A stretch of DNA of 64,000 nt from Aphrophora alni (taxonomy: Eukaryota > Arthropoda > Insecta > Hemiptera > Aphrophoridae), in the NCBI GenBank assembly GCA_963513935.1, contig OY740765.1:118983362-119047361 (forward strand), written 5' to 3'. The notes under the pieces are model-generated. The model ran no database searches. It saw only the letters and a program-made list of their open reading frames with translations, and was not told the DNA's origin. The translations under genes and the position numbers were made by a program. Positions 23,261-36,825 of the stretch are shown here, piece by piece (the stretch's first letter is position 1; the number at the start of each line of letters is the position of its first letter).

Positions 23261-25744
23261 GAGTAGGAAGTGTATACAAAAAGGTAGTTAAATTTGATCA
23301 AGAGGTGTAGCTTCTTTTGCTATAAAATTCGTTCACAAGCCATCGAAAGTTTCCTTAATTTTCGAACACTATATATGTGTTTAAATGATAGTTATTGTTG
23401 AAATAATGACAACCCCTCCCCTCCAAAAAAAATCTTTCCCTAACTAGTTTTCTGAATATTGTAGGTATGTTAGTTTATAATATCAAAATTTACAAAAAAA
23501 TTGCACTGTTTTAATAGTGAACAGGTTTTTTGATAAATTACCTTAACTCCACTGCTTACAGTCCTGTCTTTTGGTTTTATTTTATTTTACGTTCGTTTCT
23601 CTCCACTTCTCTTCAGGAATTATCAAACATTATTATTTCTTTCACTTGATTGACGTCTATATATATAACATTCACAAAACAACACTAATACACATAGCAA
23701 GAACACATTACATTCACAAATATTAAAATAAAATGAACACAATTATACACACGTGTGCACTCGATCATGGTCAAGTTACAACTGTTGACAAAGGGGAATA
23801 ATAAGATAGCCTTAGTTATGTATTTGTAGGGATGCAATTTGAATTTACTTATAAAAAAATTGAGTTACACTGGAAATTAGTTTCTTCATTTAGAAAGTCG
23901 CTTCTCTCATCGGTTATAACTTGACCATTACCGATTGCATAAGTGTCTATAATTTCAGTTTTTTTGCTCGTTTCAAAACGTTCTTTTATGAGAGTAAAAT
24001 TTGGATTTATTATATTTTTTTAGTCGGTTAATTCAATTTACCAGAATGTATGTGACCTGGCCATTGTAGCTTTCGAATTAGATAGTTAAGTCTTCAAAGA
24101 TACCATACAACTCGTATCTCATCCTCGAGTCATTTCCATCCCTAACAAGACGGAGAATTCTTCTTAAAAAGCGTGAATGTCTAGTTTCGCTTTTACACTG
24201 TTCTAATTAACTTTTTATACAGACGTAAATTTTGTTTTCCTACGAAAATCTTTAGATTTCATTGCGGCTATGACAGGAAGGAGTTATTAGCCAACATATG
24301 ACGTCCCTGATTTCGTACAACTCGCTACCACCCGCGTAATTTCCTTTCTAGTTTAAAGGCAACCATTCAGTCAACATCGCCTTATAAAAAGAGAAGTGTA
24401 GAGCTAGAGCCAGCCGATGAAGAGAGGCAAAGGAATCTCAGAATAGTCGCATTTCCTGTCTAAATACAAATCCAAGTTGGTGACAATATACATTATTTTT
24501 ATATTGTCAAATTTTAGTATTATTATTATTTTATTATATATAATAAACTAACCTGTTAGTCATGATTAGACAACCACTAATCATATCTTATTAATGTTAT
24601 AAGATATGTATAAGATGTATATATATACATACGCAGTGGTTTTTTTGAAAACTTAACAACTCTATTATTTAAAAGACTGAAAGAGATATACGTAATCTGT
24701 TCTCGGGACAGTTATTCACATTTAGGGTTAACCATAGAGTACTTATTTGCAAAAACAAAAAACAAAATCAATACTCCATCTCAAAAATGTGTAATGTACG
24801 CATACGGTTTGTGATACTTCAAACTTTAAAAAAAATGAGTTTTTTTTGTAAGAAAATGAAAATCGGCCAAAGCTTTGGTTCCCTTAAGCTAAACATTTTT
24901 ATTTTCTAGCATTAAATCAAAATATAATATCGCATTATGAAAATAGTATATATTACAATGTCCAATATTTAAAATTGGACAAAGTCAACAGCATGGAATG
25001 GACAATATTTATCTTTTTCATGACAGTAAAACTGGATTCGAGAAAAATTTAGTCTAAAAATTTTTTTTTCAAGTCACCTTACCTTCATTTTTTAGAGTGT
25101 ACTTTCATATAGTCCGAACTTCCATTTCTAACAATTACCCTAAATATTATTTCTTTGTATTACCCCAACAATAATTTATTAAAGTTGTCAGACCTGGTAA
25201 ATCAATTTTATTTTTGCGAGAAAGATTCATTACAATTAGTTAATGATAGGAATTCAGTTTTTTCTAGTGCCATCAACTATTTATTTTTTCCTAGGGCCGA
25301 TGTTTATTTTCTTATAACATAAATTCATCGTTTTGAACGCCTTTAATTTGAGGTATCACAAGCCATATGTGTCCATTACATAATTTTGAGATATGGTGGT
25401 GTGGGGGGATAGGGATTTTGATTTTGTAAAAAGATATTCTAAAGTTCCCCGAGTAACGGTGAATAACTATCCCCAAAAACAGATTATGCATATGACTTTC
25501 CGTCTTTCAAATAATAAAGGTGGTAAGTTTTCAAAGAAATCACTCTGTTTAATAACCTAACCTAACCTGTTTGTGGTGATTCTTGTAACGATTAATCTAA
25601 TCTAAATTTTCTTATACCAAAACAACGATTACTCTTGAATCTCGGGATCTACCTACCTGCTGGCCCTCGTTCCATTAGTAGAGTTTGACAGGTATCATTA
25701 AAAAGGCGCTGGCTCCCACTCCGTTCCTATAAAATACAATGATG
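23261..25744. other. Intron sequence without recognised genes; R265 fragment near 24345-24445
   Basis: 24345-24445 carries CTAGTTTAAAGGCAACC, GTCAACATCGCCTTATAAAA and AGCTAGAGCC, a 5' fragment of R265. TAACCTAACC occurs near 25552. The rest is anonymous. Confidence 0.45.
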
Positions 25745-25914
25745 ACACCAAGTCCTCGAATACTTTCATAGCGTCAGAGTCTAAAGACAACAGGAGTTGA
25801 TATTGGAAAGTTGAAAGAGAAGGATCTAACCCAAGACTACTTAAAAAAAGCTGGAGATTCATTTAGCGATTACCCGGGATCACCAAGCCTGTACTCAGTA
25901 AAGTGAGCCCCTGA
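25745..25914 (+). repeat. R265 copy, 5' truncated
   Basis: CCTCGAATACTTTCATAGCG through GGATCTAACCCAAGACTAC to GTACTCAGTAAAGTGAGCCC and CTGA. Confidence 0.85.
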
Positions 25915-27350
25915 GATTACAGTCATTGTTGTTTTCTACATTCTCCAGGGTGTGAATATCAATGGTGATATTTTGACAGTAGTAGACGCAAAATTTATAA
26001 CACTGATTTAGCTTATCTCATCATTTTGTGGGCAATTTGTATCTTAACATATTTATAAACAACTACTAGCTTTATTTATTAAAATATTTTAAAACCAAAA
26101 TTTTGAGAGCATCAAGCACTTAAACGATTGCCGTATATTTAAAAATATTTCTAAGAATACAATCTTTAACAAATTTAATTTATGATCTAAGGATATGAGT
26201 ATTTGACATTTCATCAACATCTTAGCTTGTAATGTATGTTTGCTACACATTTATAGCTAAACGCTCGTAAGTAGGAGTCTAAGGTATAATGTAAATTGTA
26301 AATGGAAAACTCTCTTATTCTGGTTTCACAGTAATTAGATAACGATGGATTGTTCATATTATTAATATGTTTTAATCAGATATTGGCTATCATATGTGTA
26401 TTTAGGACACGACGTTTCGGGGATATAAATCTAGTCTCGATTTTATGCAATAAACATAAAATTTTAAAAACACCAATATAGCCAAGTAGTTTTGGTCCAT
26501 GTTGGAAACTATAACTAAAATTATAACCTAAAATAGGAATCCAGATCTAAAACAATGTGTGAATATTCAAAAAGCGGACTATAAATGTCGTGTGTCGGGT
26601 GGTTTTTATCTGATTACGTTTGTATTTAATCTTAGTTATGGCTAGTAGTTTTATTTCTGGGAACTTTTCTAACATGTCACTAAGTTACTAGATTATGTTG
26701 GTGTTTTTCATTTGTGTACTCTAGGTATATAACTTGAAAACGGGAGTTGATTCCTGCAACGTGTATTAGTTTTACATACTTCCTAAATAATTTGGTAAAA
26801 AAAGTTAAAATATATATATTTATAATAGAAATTAAAATTTATAAGAATTTTAATTTTAATTTCTACCTTGGAACCAATACTCTTGGAGCAGTAAGTACCT
26901 ATAAACAGGATTTAACATACGAATGAAGTAAGGTATATTACTTTAACATGTCTTCAAATCGTGTTGGTTTCTTAAACATTTTATAAACAATAATATTTTG
27001 AAATATATTTAGGTATAGCCTAGGCTTACTTTGCTTGTGGCATAAAATTGTCAAGCATATTATCTTCATGACCGTATTAGATTTTTGCATGAAGGTGGTA
27101 AAGTTTTATTTGGGTTTTTTACAAATTTTTCCTGAACCGAAATATTCTTTAACCTGCAATTTCGTGCACTGGTCCAAGACATTCAACTTCACCAAAATTC
27201 GAACAATATAGGACCTTTTCAATAACATTCAAACTATTAAATATCATTATCACAAACAAAAAATCTTAACTCATTCATGCCTCTGAATAGCCACAGAAAT
27301 ACCTCAAAAGTATTTTTGATTGATAAACTGAGTAAAAGAATCCGGAAAAC
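25915..27350. other. Intron sequence, nothing recognised
   Basis: Short inverted TA-rich stretches near 26820-26860 only. Confidence 0.45.
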
Positions 27351-27720
27351 AAAAGTTATCTTAGATTACTCTTAAATATAGTTTTGATTTTTTTAAAGCT
27401 CTCTGGAAGTTTATTTATTAATGCTACACCTACTTTTGATGGTAGCTTTTTGTGCTTATTGAGTTAGTGTTGCTCTAACCGTAAGTAGCTTCTGAATCTG
27501 ATATCATAATCATGTACCTTATTATTCAAGGTAGTATAACACTTGTATTCAATGTAAACTATTACTTCAAAAATGTACACACCAGGAAATGTCATTACTA
27601 CTAACTAGAGGAAAGTCTCTCAATTATTTATACCAGCCACAAGCCGTACTGCTTTTTTGTTGTAGTGTAAAAAGCTTATACACATGCTGAGCTGATGAAT
27701 CACCCTATAATATGATTTAT
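27351..27720 (-). pseudogene. LINE (Jockey/CR1-like) ORF2 C-terminal relic
   Basis: On the minus strand, in shifting frames, the text follows the C-terminus of non-LTR reverse transcriptases: SSAQHVYKL, then the VAGI-type region, a YDIRFRSYLRLEQ-like region (near 27500) and an ALINKLPESFK-like end (near 27405). Frameshifts and stops show it is dead. Being C-terminal only fits 5' truncation on integration. Confidence 0.65.
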
Positions 27721-28325
27721 TTATAAGAATAAATAAAATTATTACATAATAAATTAAATTAATAAATTACGTTATAAAATAATGCAATACTTTACATCTT
27801 AAAAATAAAAATATAATGTTCATATTTTACAAAACACACAAATACACATACATACTAAAACAAAAACACCATTAATCCTTAAGGTGAAATTAATTAATTA
27901 AGGGAATTAAATTTTCTAACCTCAAAGGCAAATTCGTTTTGAAGTTATAGAGTAGTAATAGTAGAAAAGTCTTTGAATACTTTGCATAATGTCCTGATTA
28001 CCTCATCAAACCCCTTAAACTCTTGTTCCTAAAAATATTAAATTCATGAATCCGTTAAGAAAGGATTTCGCGAAATTTGACGCCAAAAGGTGTTAAAATG
28101 TGAAGATTGTATTTGCCAAGAGTCTTCAATATTGTTTTCAGTTCCAATTAGGTTTAAAATCGTGCATCAATTATATCACTGACGATTATGTTGTTGTCAC
28201 TGAAAAGTCGAAGTAAACGATGAAAACCGTTGAAGAAAATTTATGTTTTTAAGTTGACAACTACTGAACCAATTTTAATAAAACATTCGATATAACGTGC
28301 CTTCAAAATAAATCATTAGATTTGT

Positions 28326-28565
28326 TCCTTGTTTAACCTCACGGTCATCACCGTCTTAAAGGGGGGGGGGAACTCAAAAATAAAGACCTATAGCTCTCTA
28401 ATACTTTAACGTCATGGTTGGAAGAGAACAACGAGTTAGCTCAGAGAGACTTTATAGGAAAGATGAAATAATGGGATCTTACTCAAAACAAAGTGAAATA
28501 GGTGTAGATCCAGCTAGGTTTCCACGGGATCACCTTATTTGTATTCATTATAGTTGAGCTCCTGA
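28326..28565 (+). repeat. R265 copy, near full length
   Basis: TCCTTGTTTAACCTCACGG start, a G-run (28362-28370), GTGTAGATCCAGCTAGGTTT, and CATTATAGTTGAGCTC followed by CTGA. Confidence 0.85.
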
Positions 28566-28710
28566 TTGTCGAAATCAAAAGAGATGATTTTGTTAAATTT
28601 AGTATTTCATAACAGCCCCTTGATTAATTTAAGACACAGTCGGCTAAAAAATTGGAGGAAAAGTACAGCCCCAATGTGTGATGTCATAATTTATTTTATC
28701 TTAAATTTTT

Positions 28711-28951
28711 TCTTCTTGTTTAAAGGAATAACCTTTAACTCTCGGTCATCATTGCCTTATAAAAAAAAAGTAAGAAAAGAACACGAAATAAAAACTCCTA
28801 GTTCTCGAATAGCATCAAAGTCGGAAAAAAATAAGAGTTCTGATAGAAAGATGAAAAAGAGGAAGCTAACCTAAGACTACGTGAAAAAATATAAATCTAG
28901 CTAGGTTACGTCGGGATTGCCTAGTATGTACTCACTATAATGAGCAATTGG
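28711..28951 (+). repeat. R265 copy, near full length
   Basis: TCTTGTTTAAAGGAATAACC, CTCTCGGTCATCATTGCC, CTAACCTAAGACTACGTG, GTACTCACTATAATGAGC; end degenerate. Lies 145 bases after the previous copy in the same orientation. The 102-codon ORF 28566-28874 overlapping it is not a gene. Confidence 0.85.
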
Positions 28952-29029
28952 GTGTTAAAATCGGTGGAGTTGATTTTGTGAAATTTAGTAATTTATAACA
29001 TCTCTTGGCTGATTTTTTAATTTTTAGTT

Positions 29030-29425
29030 TGCTTTATAATGATAACTCACGAAACAGCATTTGGGGGGGGGGGGGAGACGGCGAGTAATACGTTTCGTTG
29101 AATGTTTAGAGGGTACAAGAGCAAAATTTGATCGAAATCGATAAAACCAATTTTGAGAAAATCGTATTTTTTACGTGTATTAGTTAGAACTAAAATTTGA
29201 GAACAAACTTTCCGGAATATGGTAAAATACGAAATTTTATTAAAATCTGTCATATTGGTTAAAATCACGTTTGCGTTTGCGTAAATACAACAAACGACTT
29301 TTTTTGGACTCTGGGGACACAGTGGGGAAAATATGAAATTAGTGGAAGTATCCACACCAATATTCCACAACCAAATCACATAACTTGTTCGACCAATCAC
29401 ATAACTTTCTCTATATTACGTATAT
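29030..29425 (-). repeat. DR2 dispersed repeat copy
   Basis: GAGCAAAATTTGATCGAAAT body and ACCAATCACATAACTTTCTC terminal block. The 117-codon minus ORF here (29047-29400) is repeat-borne and has no domain. Confidence 0.5.
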
Positions 29426-30004
29426 TAAAAAAAAAAAAAGTACAAAACTGTGGTACGGGCGATAGAATACACATGAAAGTCTAGGTTAAAAATCACTAAA
29501 CATAGCCTTAAATCAGGTCAAATCGGACAAAGGAACAGGAAAATTAAAAGTATACGTTTAATTCCGCCACAGGTATGATGTGTTATGGGACAGATATTTT
29601 GACCTTATTTCACCTTCTGGCCTCTACAACTCATTATTAAATGGTAGCATCAACCGCCTACCGCCTACAACCTAGCTCATAGCGAGACTAATATTCAATC
29701 ATCTAAGGGTCTAGGTAACTAGGTCTTCTAAGTTTAATCATCATTTAAGAACTGTATTTATAATGTGATATTCTATGCCAGTTCCTGATGGTCAGTCTTA
29801 TGGAACGTGTTCAGACTCATTTGTAACAACATTTATTTGTCTTGGCTCTCTAGAAAGTTTTTCTTCAACCTACCTTAGTAGTAATGTTTTCTGTACTGAT
29901 TATAACTAAATCATGACTTGGTGTTTTAAATACTTACTAAACCTACGCCATTTGTTCTGACGAATCCACTGTGATGTGCATTTTTTTGCAAAACTTCAGA
30001 GTAC

Positions 30005-30370
30005 TATCTTTTGTGACATGATCACGGTCAGTTTGGGATTTCGGTGGAATCGCGATCAAATCACTAAAGTAAGAAGTAAGAACCCTCTGATGGCTTGCAA
30101 ATCAAGTTCTGCTATTTTCTGTGACATGATTAAAATTTATTGAGTTTGGGATTTCGGAGGAATCCCGATCAAGCCAGTCTACTGTTGGCTGATCTACGAC
30201 GAGGAGACACTAAGAAGGACAAATTGAGAATCTCCCAATAGCTAGCAAAACAAATTGACCTATCTTCTGTGACATAGTCACGAATGAGTATGAGATTCCG
30301 GAAGAATCACGAACAAGTCACTCTACCGTTGACCCGATCTATGACGAGGGGACTTGAAGAATCACGGAGT
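30005..30370 (+). repeat. Three-copy ~125-bp degenerate tandem repeat within DR3 copy 2
   Basis: CTTTTGTGACATGATCACGG, TTTCTGTGACATGATTAAAA and CTTCTGTGACATAGTCACGA each head a unit that continues with GGGATTTCGG.GGAATC and AAGTCA.TCTAC.GTTG. Confidence 0.7.
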
Positions 30371-30795
30371 CAAATTACCCTAATAGCTTGTTAATCAGTC
30401 TAATCGAGCCTTTTTCGTGCAGCTGTTACTTTATATATAATCTAGTTATCCAAATTCTACACTAATCGGATAAATACAGCAAGAAGTGACGTTCACGGGT
30501 TTTACTGAAAGCCGTAATATTAGTCGTACTACTGGTATGTGTTATATTAAGTGTTTTTTTTTTAATTTATTTATTTATTTTTTTATTACAGTAGAACAAG
30601 ATTTTCATCGACAAGGGTCAAGTGTGCCTAATGAAATTTTTTAGTGTTATATTAAGTTCCAAATCCGGGTCTATCAAATTATTACCAATTATCCGATGTG
30701 TTGGTTAGTTAGATATTGCTGTTCGCATTCCATTAAATACAGAGTGTGAGCTGATCCAATGGGGCATCGTCAGACTGCCATGTAATCGGGTTAAT
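30371..30795 (+). repeat. DR3 copy 2, second half
   Basis: Matches 11370-11588: AAGCCGTAATATTAGTC, CTGGTATGTGTTATATTAAG, CATCGTCAGACTGCCATG. Confidence 0.6.
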
Positions 30796-30894
30796 ACTCA
30801 TATTTTTGGCATTATTTAAACATCCGTAAGTACCCATTACATTTCAATTCTTTGACTTTTTCGGCTTTTCTTGCTATTTCTTCGTTTATATATT

Positions 30895-31235
30895 TCAAAA
30901 CATCTGCATTTTGACTAGAAAAGTAGACATTTGGAACCTACAGTCTTGTTCTTTATTCACAGGACGGCCTCGGCGAAATTTGTAACCGTATCCTAGTTTT
31001 CGAGATTGTACAACATCTTCACTGTGGATAGATTGATCCCATGACACTTTCAAGTATTGGTCCTTTTTGTATTTATAAATAGCGTACATTATATGCTCCA
31101 TAATATTACGGGGATTGTCACCATACTCTCAACAGTTGCGGCAGATTGGGATATCTGCCTTTCCTATTTTATGTAGGCATTCTAAAATAAGGCCAGTCAG
31201 TAGTTGGTTAATAGTATTCCTTTCCATGCGTTCAT
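30895..31235 (-). pseudogene. R1-like LINE ORF2 C-terminal relic with zinc knuckle
   Basis: Minus strand reads NQLLTGLILECLHKIGKAD (near 31215-31160), then a C-x2-C ... H zinc-knuckle region (ICRNC; MEHIMYAI) as in R1-clade ORF2 ends, with an in-frame TGA right after the second Cys. Downstream text to 30895 is open (68 codons). The knuckle's last Cys is missing. Truncated, dead copy. Confidence 0.5.
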
Positions 31236-31758
31236 GTTATCCACTATTTTTGATTTTCATCGAGCTATACGTTCATCTTTAGGTGGAAAAATCTTCCTAC
31301 CACTACAACATAGTTTCAAATCTCACCTCTCTTACGACACTAGTTTTATCAGTCTCATTTCTTCTCTCTTTAACATTGTTTAGGTAATTTCAGTGTTATA
31401 TTCATTAATGATTAAAAATACGGCTGTTAAATGACAAACTAATCATATTCAATTATTTATAAATAGATAAATCTATAATACTGGTATTTCTATCGTTTAT
31501 ACTTTATCACACATCTAATAGTGAAGTTCTAATATTATCTTTCTAGACCATCCTCATGAAACGACGATACCCTAAACAATGTCCACGAGTTTTATCCGTT
31601 GAGTAAATAACTGGTGTTGCAAGGGTTAACGTTACAGGAAAGAAAACTACAAACACAATCTTTATTAAATTCTACTTTTTTTTTAGTCTTGCCGACCATG
31701 GTCTCGCCAGTGACGACAATTACGAGGCAGCTTAACACAGACTAAAGAAAGAACCATG

Positions 31759-32096
31759 ACAGTTGACATGGAACTTCTAAAAATTTGGAAGAAATATAGT
31801 CAGCGGATTTTATGGTTCAAGGGTAAATATTTTATTTAGTTTATATGGAATTTCTAACGCTTTGGAAGGAATACACTTAGCGGATTTCAAGCTACAAGAG
31901 TAAATATTTTAGTTGATATGGAATATACTCAGCAGATTTCAAGGTCCAAGGATAAACATTTTATCTCGTTGATATGGAACTTCTAACACTTTGGAAAGAA
32001 TATACTCTGCTGATTTCAAGGATAAACATTTTATCTCGTTGATATGGAACTTCTAACACTTTGGAAGGAATATACTCGGCTGATTTCAAGGTCCAA
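31759..32096 (+). repeat. ~78-bp tandem repeat, about 4.5 copies
   Basis: Unit heads TTGATATGGAACTTCTAAC, ACTTTGGAAGGAATATACTC, then GATTTCAAGGTCCAAGG.TAAA. The last two full units are almost identical; the first ones are more diverged. Confidence 0.85.
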
Positions 32097-33299
32097 GTGT
32101 TATAGTGGGATCTATATGACTCGGGTCAAGACACAAATAAAACACTACGTCTAAAGTCTGTCTGCCTTTTTGTAAGGTTAGATATTTCACTTCTAGAAAA
32201 CTCTGAATTGATCCAATTTTTTTTTTTTTTTCATTTTTACAGTTGTTCAAATAAGCCTAGTTATAATTTTTTTGCGATTTCGATGTTTCCTTGTATTTAG
32301 ATCAAAATATAATGGCATTTTCTCATTAAAACTTAAAATCACTGAAAAACAATTCTAAACATTTTTCAATAACAGCAATTAATTTATGTTTCTCTCTATT
32401 TAAAACATTAAAAAAATGTGTACGGTTCCATAAGAAAAAAACATGTTTTATGGATTTTCGGAACACTCTGTATATGACACCTGACGTTTGACTAACAATG
32501 TAGATAGAGAATGTTAATTTTGACAATATTATGTTTGTTCCGTGTTTCTATGTTTACCGCAACCAGAGATTTTTAAGATATTTGTTGAACATCCTGTATA
32601 AAGCGCAACTGTTCCGTGTATGTTTGTAAGCTTATAACTCAAGAACCGCTGTTCCGATTATGATGCAGTTTTATTTTCTATATAAGTACATTATCTAGTT
32701 AGGGCTCAGTCCATGTTTCATTAATGTTAGTCCAGTAGTTCCCAAGTTAAAAGCATATCTGTAAGGGTAATAAGAAAAAGAAAGAAAAAAAAGAAAAAAT
32801 TTCAGTGAGAATATATTTTCAATTGAACATATGATATATGCTTTAAATGCTAATTGGAAGTGAAAACTTTTTTTAGAACACCTTAAAACTTAAAACTAAC
32901 ACATAAAGATCCCTAACGCTGGTTCAGGTACAACAATGGCGGATTTCTTCCTTAGCAACCTTCATAGCTCATGTGTCACGCAACCCAGTGCAGGGTTACC
33001 AGTAGCATGTTAAGCTTTTAAATCCATTTCAAAATCAGCTTAGAGTTTACGATAGGGCTTACAAGTGCTTCAATAGCTGCTTGACTGTCAGTGTTGGGTT
33101 GTTATTTCCTTATATTTTCAGCAAATCAGTTTTAAAATACCGTGGGACTCTGAGTGGAACTATTTAGAACCAGGATCTATTCTGATTATTAAAAGCTTCG
33201 GTTAAATAATTGAAATAATATAGGATCTCAACATATATTTTATTGATGTTCTTATTGCGATTAAAATGATATTATCTGAACATTATTGTGAACAAACCG
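32097..33299. other. Intron sequence, nothing recognised
   Basis: ORF at 32326-32526 has no domain. Confidence 0.45.
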
Positions 33300-33570
33300 A
33301 CCTATAGTTCTAAATGAGAGCAAAACTCAACAAATAAATTTCGCCAGAAGGACTGCAAATATGTCAAATCTACCCAAGATAAAACTATAAACCGAAGCAA
33401 AATACTTAGGGGATACCATAGATAACAACTTGTCTGTAAATCACACAGAAAAACTGCACAAAGTTGAAGCATAAGAAGAATCAAGATCACTAGTAGCCTG
33501 GAAACAACTAAAACTGCTTATTTCTCAATATTTAAAAATAATACCGTACAGGATTAATATTGGTAAAACA
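33300..33570 (+). pseudogene. LINE reverse transcriptase relic
   Basis: Plus strand reads LNESKTQQINFARR (near 33311) and then KYLGDTIDNNLS (near 33400), the classic (F/Y)LG-x-x-ID-x-x-L segment downstream of the RT active site in Jockey/CR1-type LINEs. Stops interrupt it. Probably the same family as 36320-36820. Confidence 0.5.
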
Positions 33571-33687
33571 TAAAAGAAAAGAAAGAAATGAAGCTTGGCC
33601 GCCGTCATTAAAAAGCTCGATTTTAATCAAATAAGATTTAAGGTATGGTTTTGTCACAAACGAAGCAAACTTATATCCTTATTTAAA

Positions 33688-33905
33688 TACAGAGTGTCCC
33701 GTAAGTAAGCTACAAAACTATAGGAAATGATTATGTGGGTCAAGATAGAGAAAAAAAAGAGAATTCAAATTTCCCTTAGTTTCCAGATATCAGCCATTTT
33801 GTTTTTTCTACAAAAAAACTTTAGAAATAGAAATGATATTGAGTTCAGACATAACATACAGATTTCGAATGTTATGTTTTAAAAGTGTACCAAAAATAAA
33901 TATAA
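33688..33905 (+). repeat. Foldback-family half element
   Basis: TACAGAGTGTCCCGTAAGTAAG terminus and arm text as in FB2 (GGAAATGATTATGTGGGTCAA, AAAAGTGTACCAAAAATAAA), with no opposite arm. Confidence 0.65.
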
Positions 33906-33928
33906 TATACGCCCTAACCTACAGAGTA

Positions 33929-34012
33929 CGCTATTAGAATACTCCAGAGTTAAGGATCTTTATTATTCATAAGGCGATGATGACCGAGAGGTTTTTCACT
34001 TTTAAACAATAA
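33929..34012 (-). repeat. R265 5' fragment
   Basis: GATGATGACCGAGAGGTTTTT followed by TTTAAACAATAAG on the plus strand, i.e. the R265 start inverted. Confidence 0.8.
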
Positions 34013-34417
34013 GTAAAACAAAGAATGGACCGCTGTAATATCCGCGATCCTGAGATGTACACAGAAGTTTAAATTACTGAGATTGTGTAATAAGCGAGAC
34101 GAAGATTCACTTTTATCTCAGCACGTTCTTTTGTTGATTGATTTTCCGGATGAACAGTCCTCAACCACCACGACCACAAACATTTACACATTTTGAAATA
34201 ACCAATAGTTTTTTTTTTTCAAGAGAAAGTTGTTGTACATACTGAAGTCTATTTTTTTTTTTTTTTTACACACGGACTTTCTTTTACAACTAAGTGTTCT
34301 TCCTCTGTAAACTACTAAAAAATTTGTATTTGTTTCCCAACAAAGGAATCTTATATGCGTTGGTTTTGATGTAAGAACATTTCAATTTTTTCATTTTTCA
34401 AATTTACATAGTATAAA

Positions 34418-34990
<573 letters not shown>

Positions 34991-35275
34991 AAACCGGTTA
35001 AATTGCAAGTAAATAATTTTACAGTTCAGGAATAATTGGAAAAAAATTAACCTAACCTAAAATAGACTGCCGTGATTTAAAGTTCAATTTAAATCAAATA
35101 CAATTTTCGTTTAGGACGAGTTTTTGGCATGAGCAAAACATGTTTATAATCTTATTTAAACATTAAAAAAAAGTCAACGTCCATAGTTCATTTCATTTTT
35201 TGATTGGCTGACATTTTGAGTGTTGATAATTTTATCGGCTTAGTTCGTTATACTGTATTTGTTTTGGGGGAGATT

Positions 35276-35484
35276 ATGAGGTTGGCAATGCGGAGGAATC
35301 CTAGGTGTGTCTAGACCTTTTTTCGCGTAGTCTTGGGTTAGATACTTTTCTTTCATCTTTCCTATCGGGTCTTTTTTTAACGAACTCTTGTTCACTTTCG
35401 ACTCTGACCGAGTATTCGAGAGCTAAGAGTCTTTAAGTTTTTTCTTCCAATGATGACCGAGAGGTTTCTTTGAATACAAGAAAA
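35276..35484 (-). repeat. R265 copy
   Basis: Plus strand shows GTAGTCTTGGGTTAGATAC, CTTTCATCTTTCCTATCGGG, GAGTATTCGAGAGCTAAGAG and GATGACCGAGAGGTTTC. Confidence 0.9.
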
Positions 35485-36323
35485 AAATACTATAACTCTC
35501 GTAATAATTTCTATTATATTACTTCGATGTCATTTTGTATATTAAAATATGACCAATCAACTCTAAATAAATAAGACAGTACGTAATCTCTAATTATTAT
35601 TTATATTGTTTACAATAAATATGTGGCACAGTCACAACTCATTTCTTCGGCTCTGACCATGGTAATAACACTCTAATCGTTGATACGGGTCTGGATCCTA
35701 TGTCAGAACTCTCATTTGAAAATAATCATACTTTCTCTTTAAACAGAAGTAATATGACAGATGTGCAATTCTATTACGAAGATAATGAAAGCTTTCCAAA
35801 GGCAATGTAGGACAGGTCGCGTCGGACTCTTAACCTATGTTCAGACTTAACAACAGAATGATTGGACGAGCAAAAGTTCTGTAAGTGGAAAAGGATCAGC
35901 GATGAGAAAGTACGAAGCTAATGACAGAATTGTTATATCGTCTTGCTTATCCAGACATTCTGTCTCAACGGTATTTTGCACGTATCTTTAAATGTAAAAT
36001 ATCTAGTGACAAAACATTTCACGAATTTTTGCAATAATTCATCCCCAAAACCAGATACAAAATTTAACCAAATTAGTTTGCCAAAATTGGTAGAGTCTCT
36101 TTTGATAAAATCGTAGTTTTGTAATTTTTTCCCTCCATCAAAAACACCTCTAATTTTGTACCCATATATGGAAAAAACTAAATAGGTTCGTTGGTTAGAT
36201 CGGTTAATTCCACCCTCTCCTTCAAGAGTTTGATACGACCTAACTCTTGAACGCTTGGCATACTTTTATAGACTTTTTTGTTTTGTTTTTAGCAACCAGA
36301 CCTATGTTAATGAGGACCTCTGA

Positions 36324-36820
36324 ATGAGACAACCACTGCAGCTCAAAGAATGCTCCAAATATACATTCTTTCCATCTTTACTGATATCCACAATTTGTTT
36401 AAATTATAGAGTCTCACAAGGATACATTGTGGGCCAAATGTCGTTTATTCTTTATATTAATAATCTGCACAATTATATCAAACTTAACAGTACTCAATAT
36501 AGATTGTTAGTTTTAAATTCCTCCAACGAAGGTTGGATGTTGGATTTAGAATTAACTAAATCCAGTTAACATTAAAAGTTAACATTGATAATATCGCTAG
36601 GGTTAAAAATTGATACCAGGCTCAAGTGGAGGATCATTCTAATAACCTGTGTAAACATTTCAGCTCGGTGATTTTTTACTCAATAAATTGGCTCAATACT
36701 GTTTTATTTTACAATACTTTCTCTATTTTAAAATTAGCTTTTGGTCTGTTTTCATCCAACCTAAATTATAGAATGGGCTTTTGGTAGAATTCTGGGGCTC
36801 AGAGAATGCTTCAATTAGAT
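36324..36820 (+). pseudogene. LINE reverse transcriptase relic (Jockey/CR1-like)
   Basis: ORF 36324-36569 contains RVSQGYIVGQMSFILYINNL (near 36405-36465), a mutated VPQGSVLGPLLFLLYINDL motif 4 of non-LTR RTs. Further on, shifted frames give a LNKLAQYCF-like helix and a WGS segment near 36800. The catalytic FADD box is not visible. The relic ends where a foldback-family half begins. Confidence 0.65.
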
Positions 36821-36825
36821 ATATA

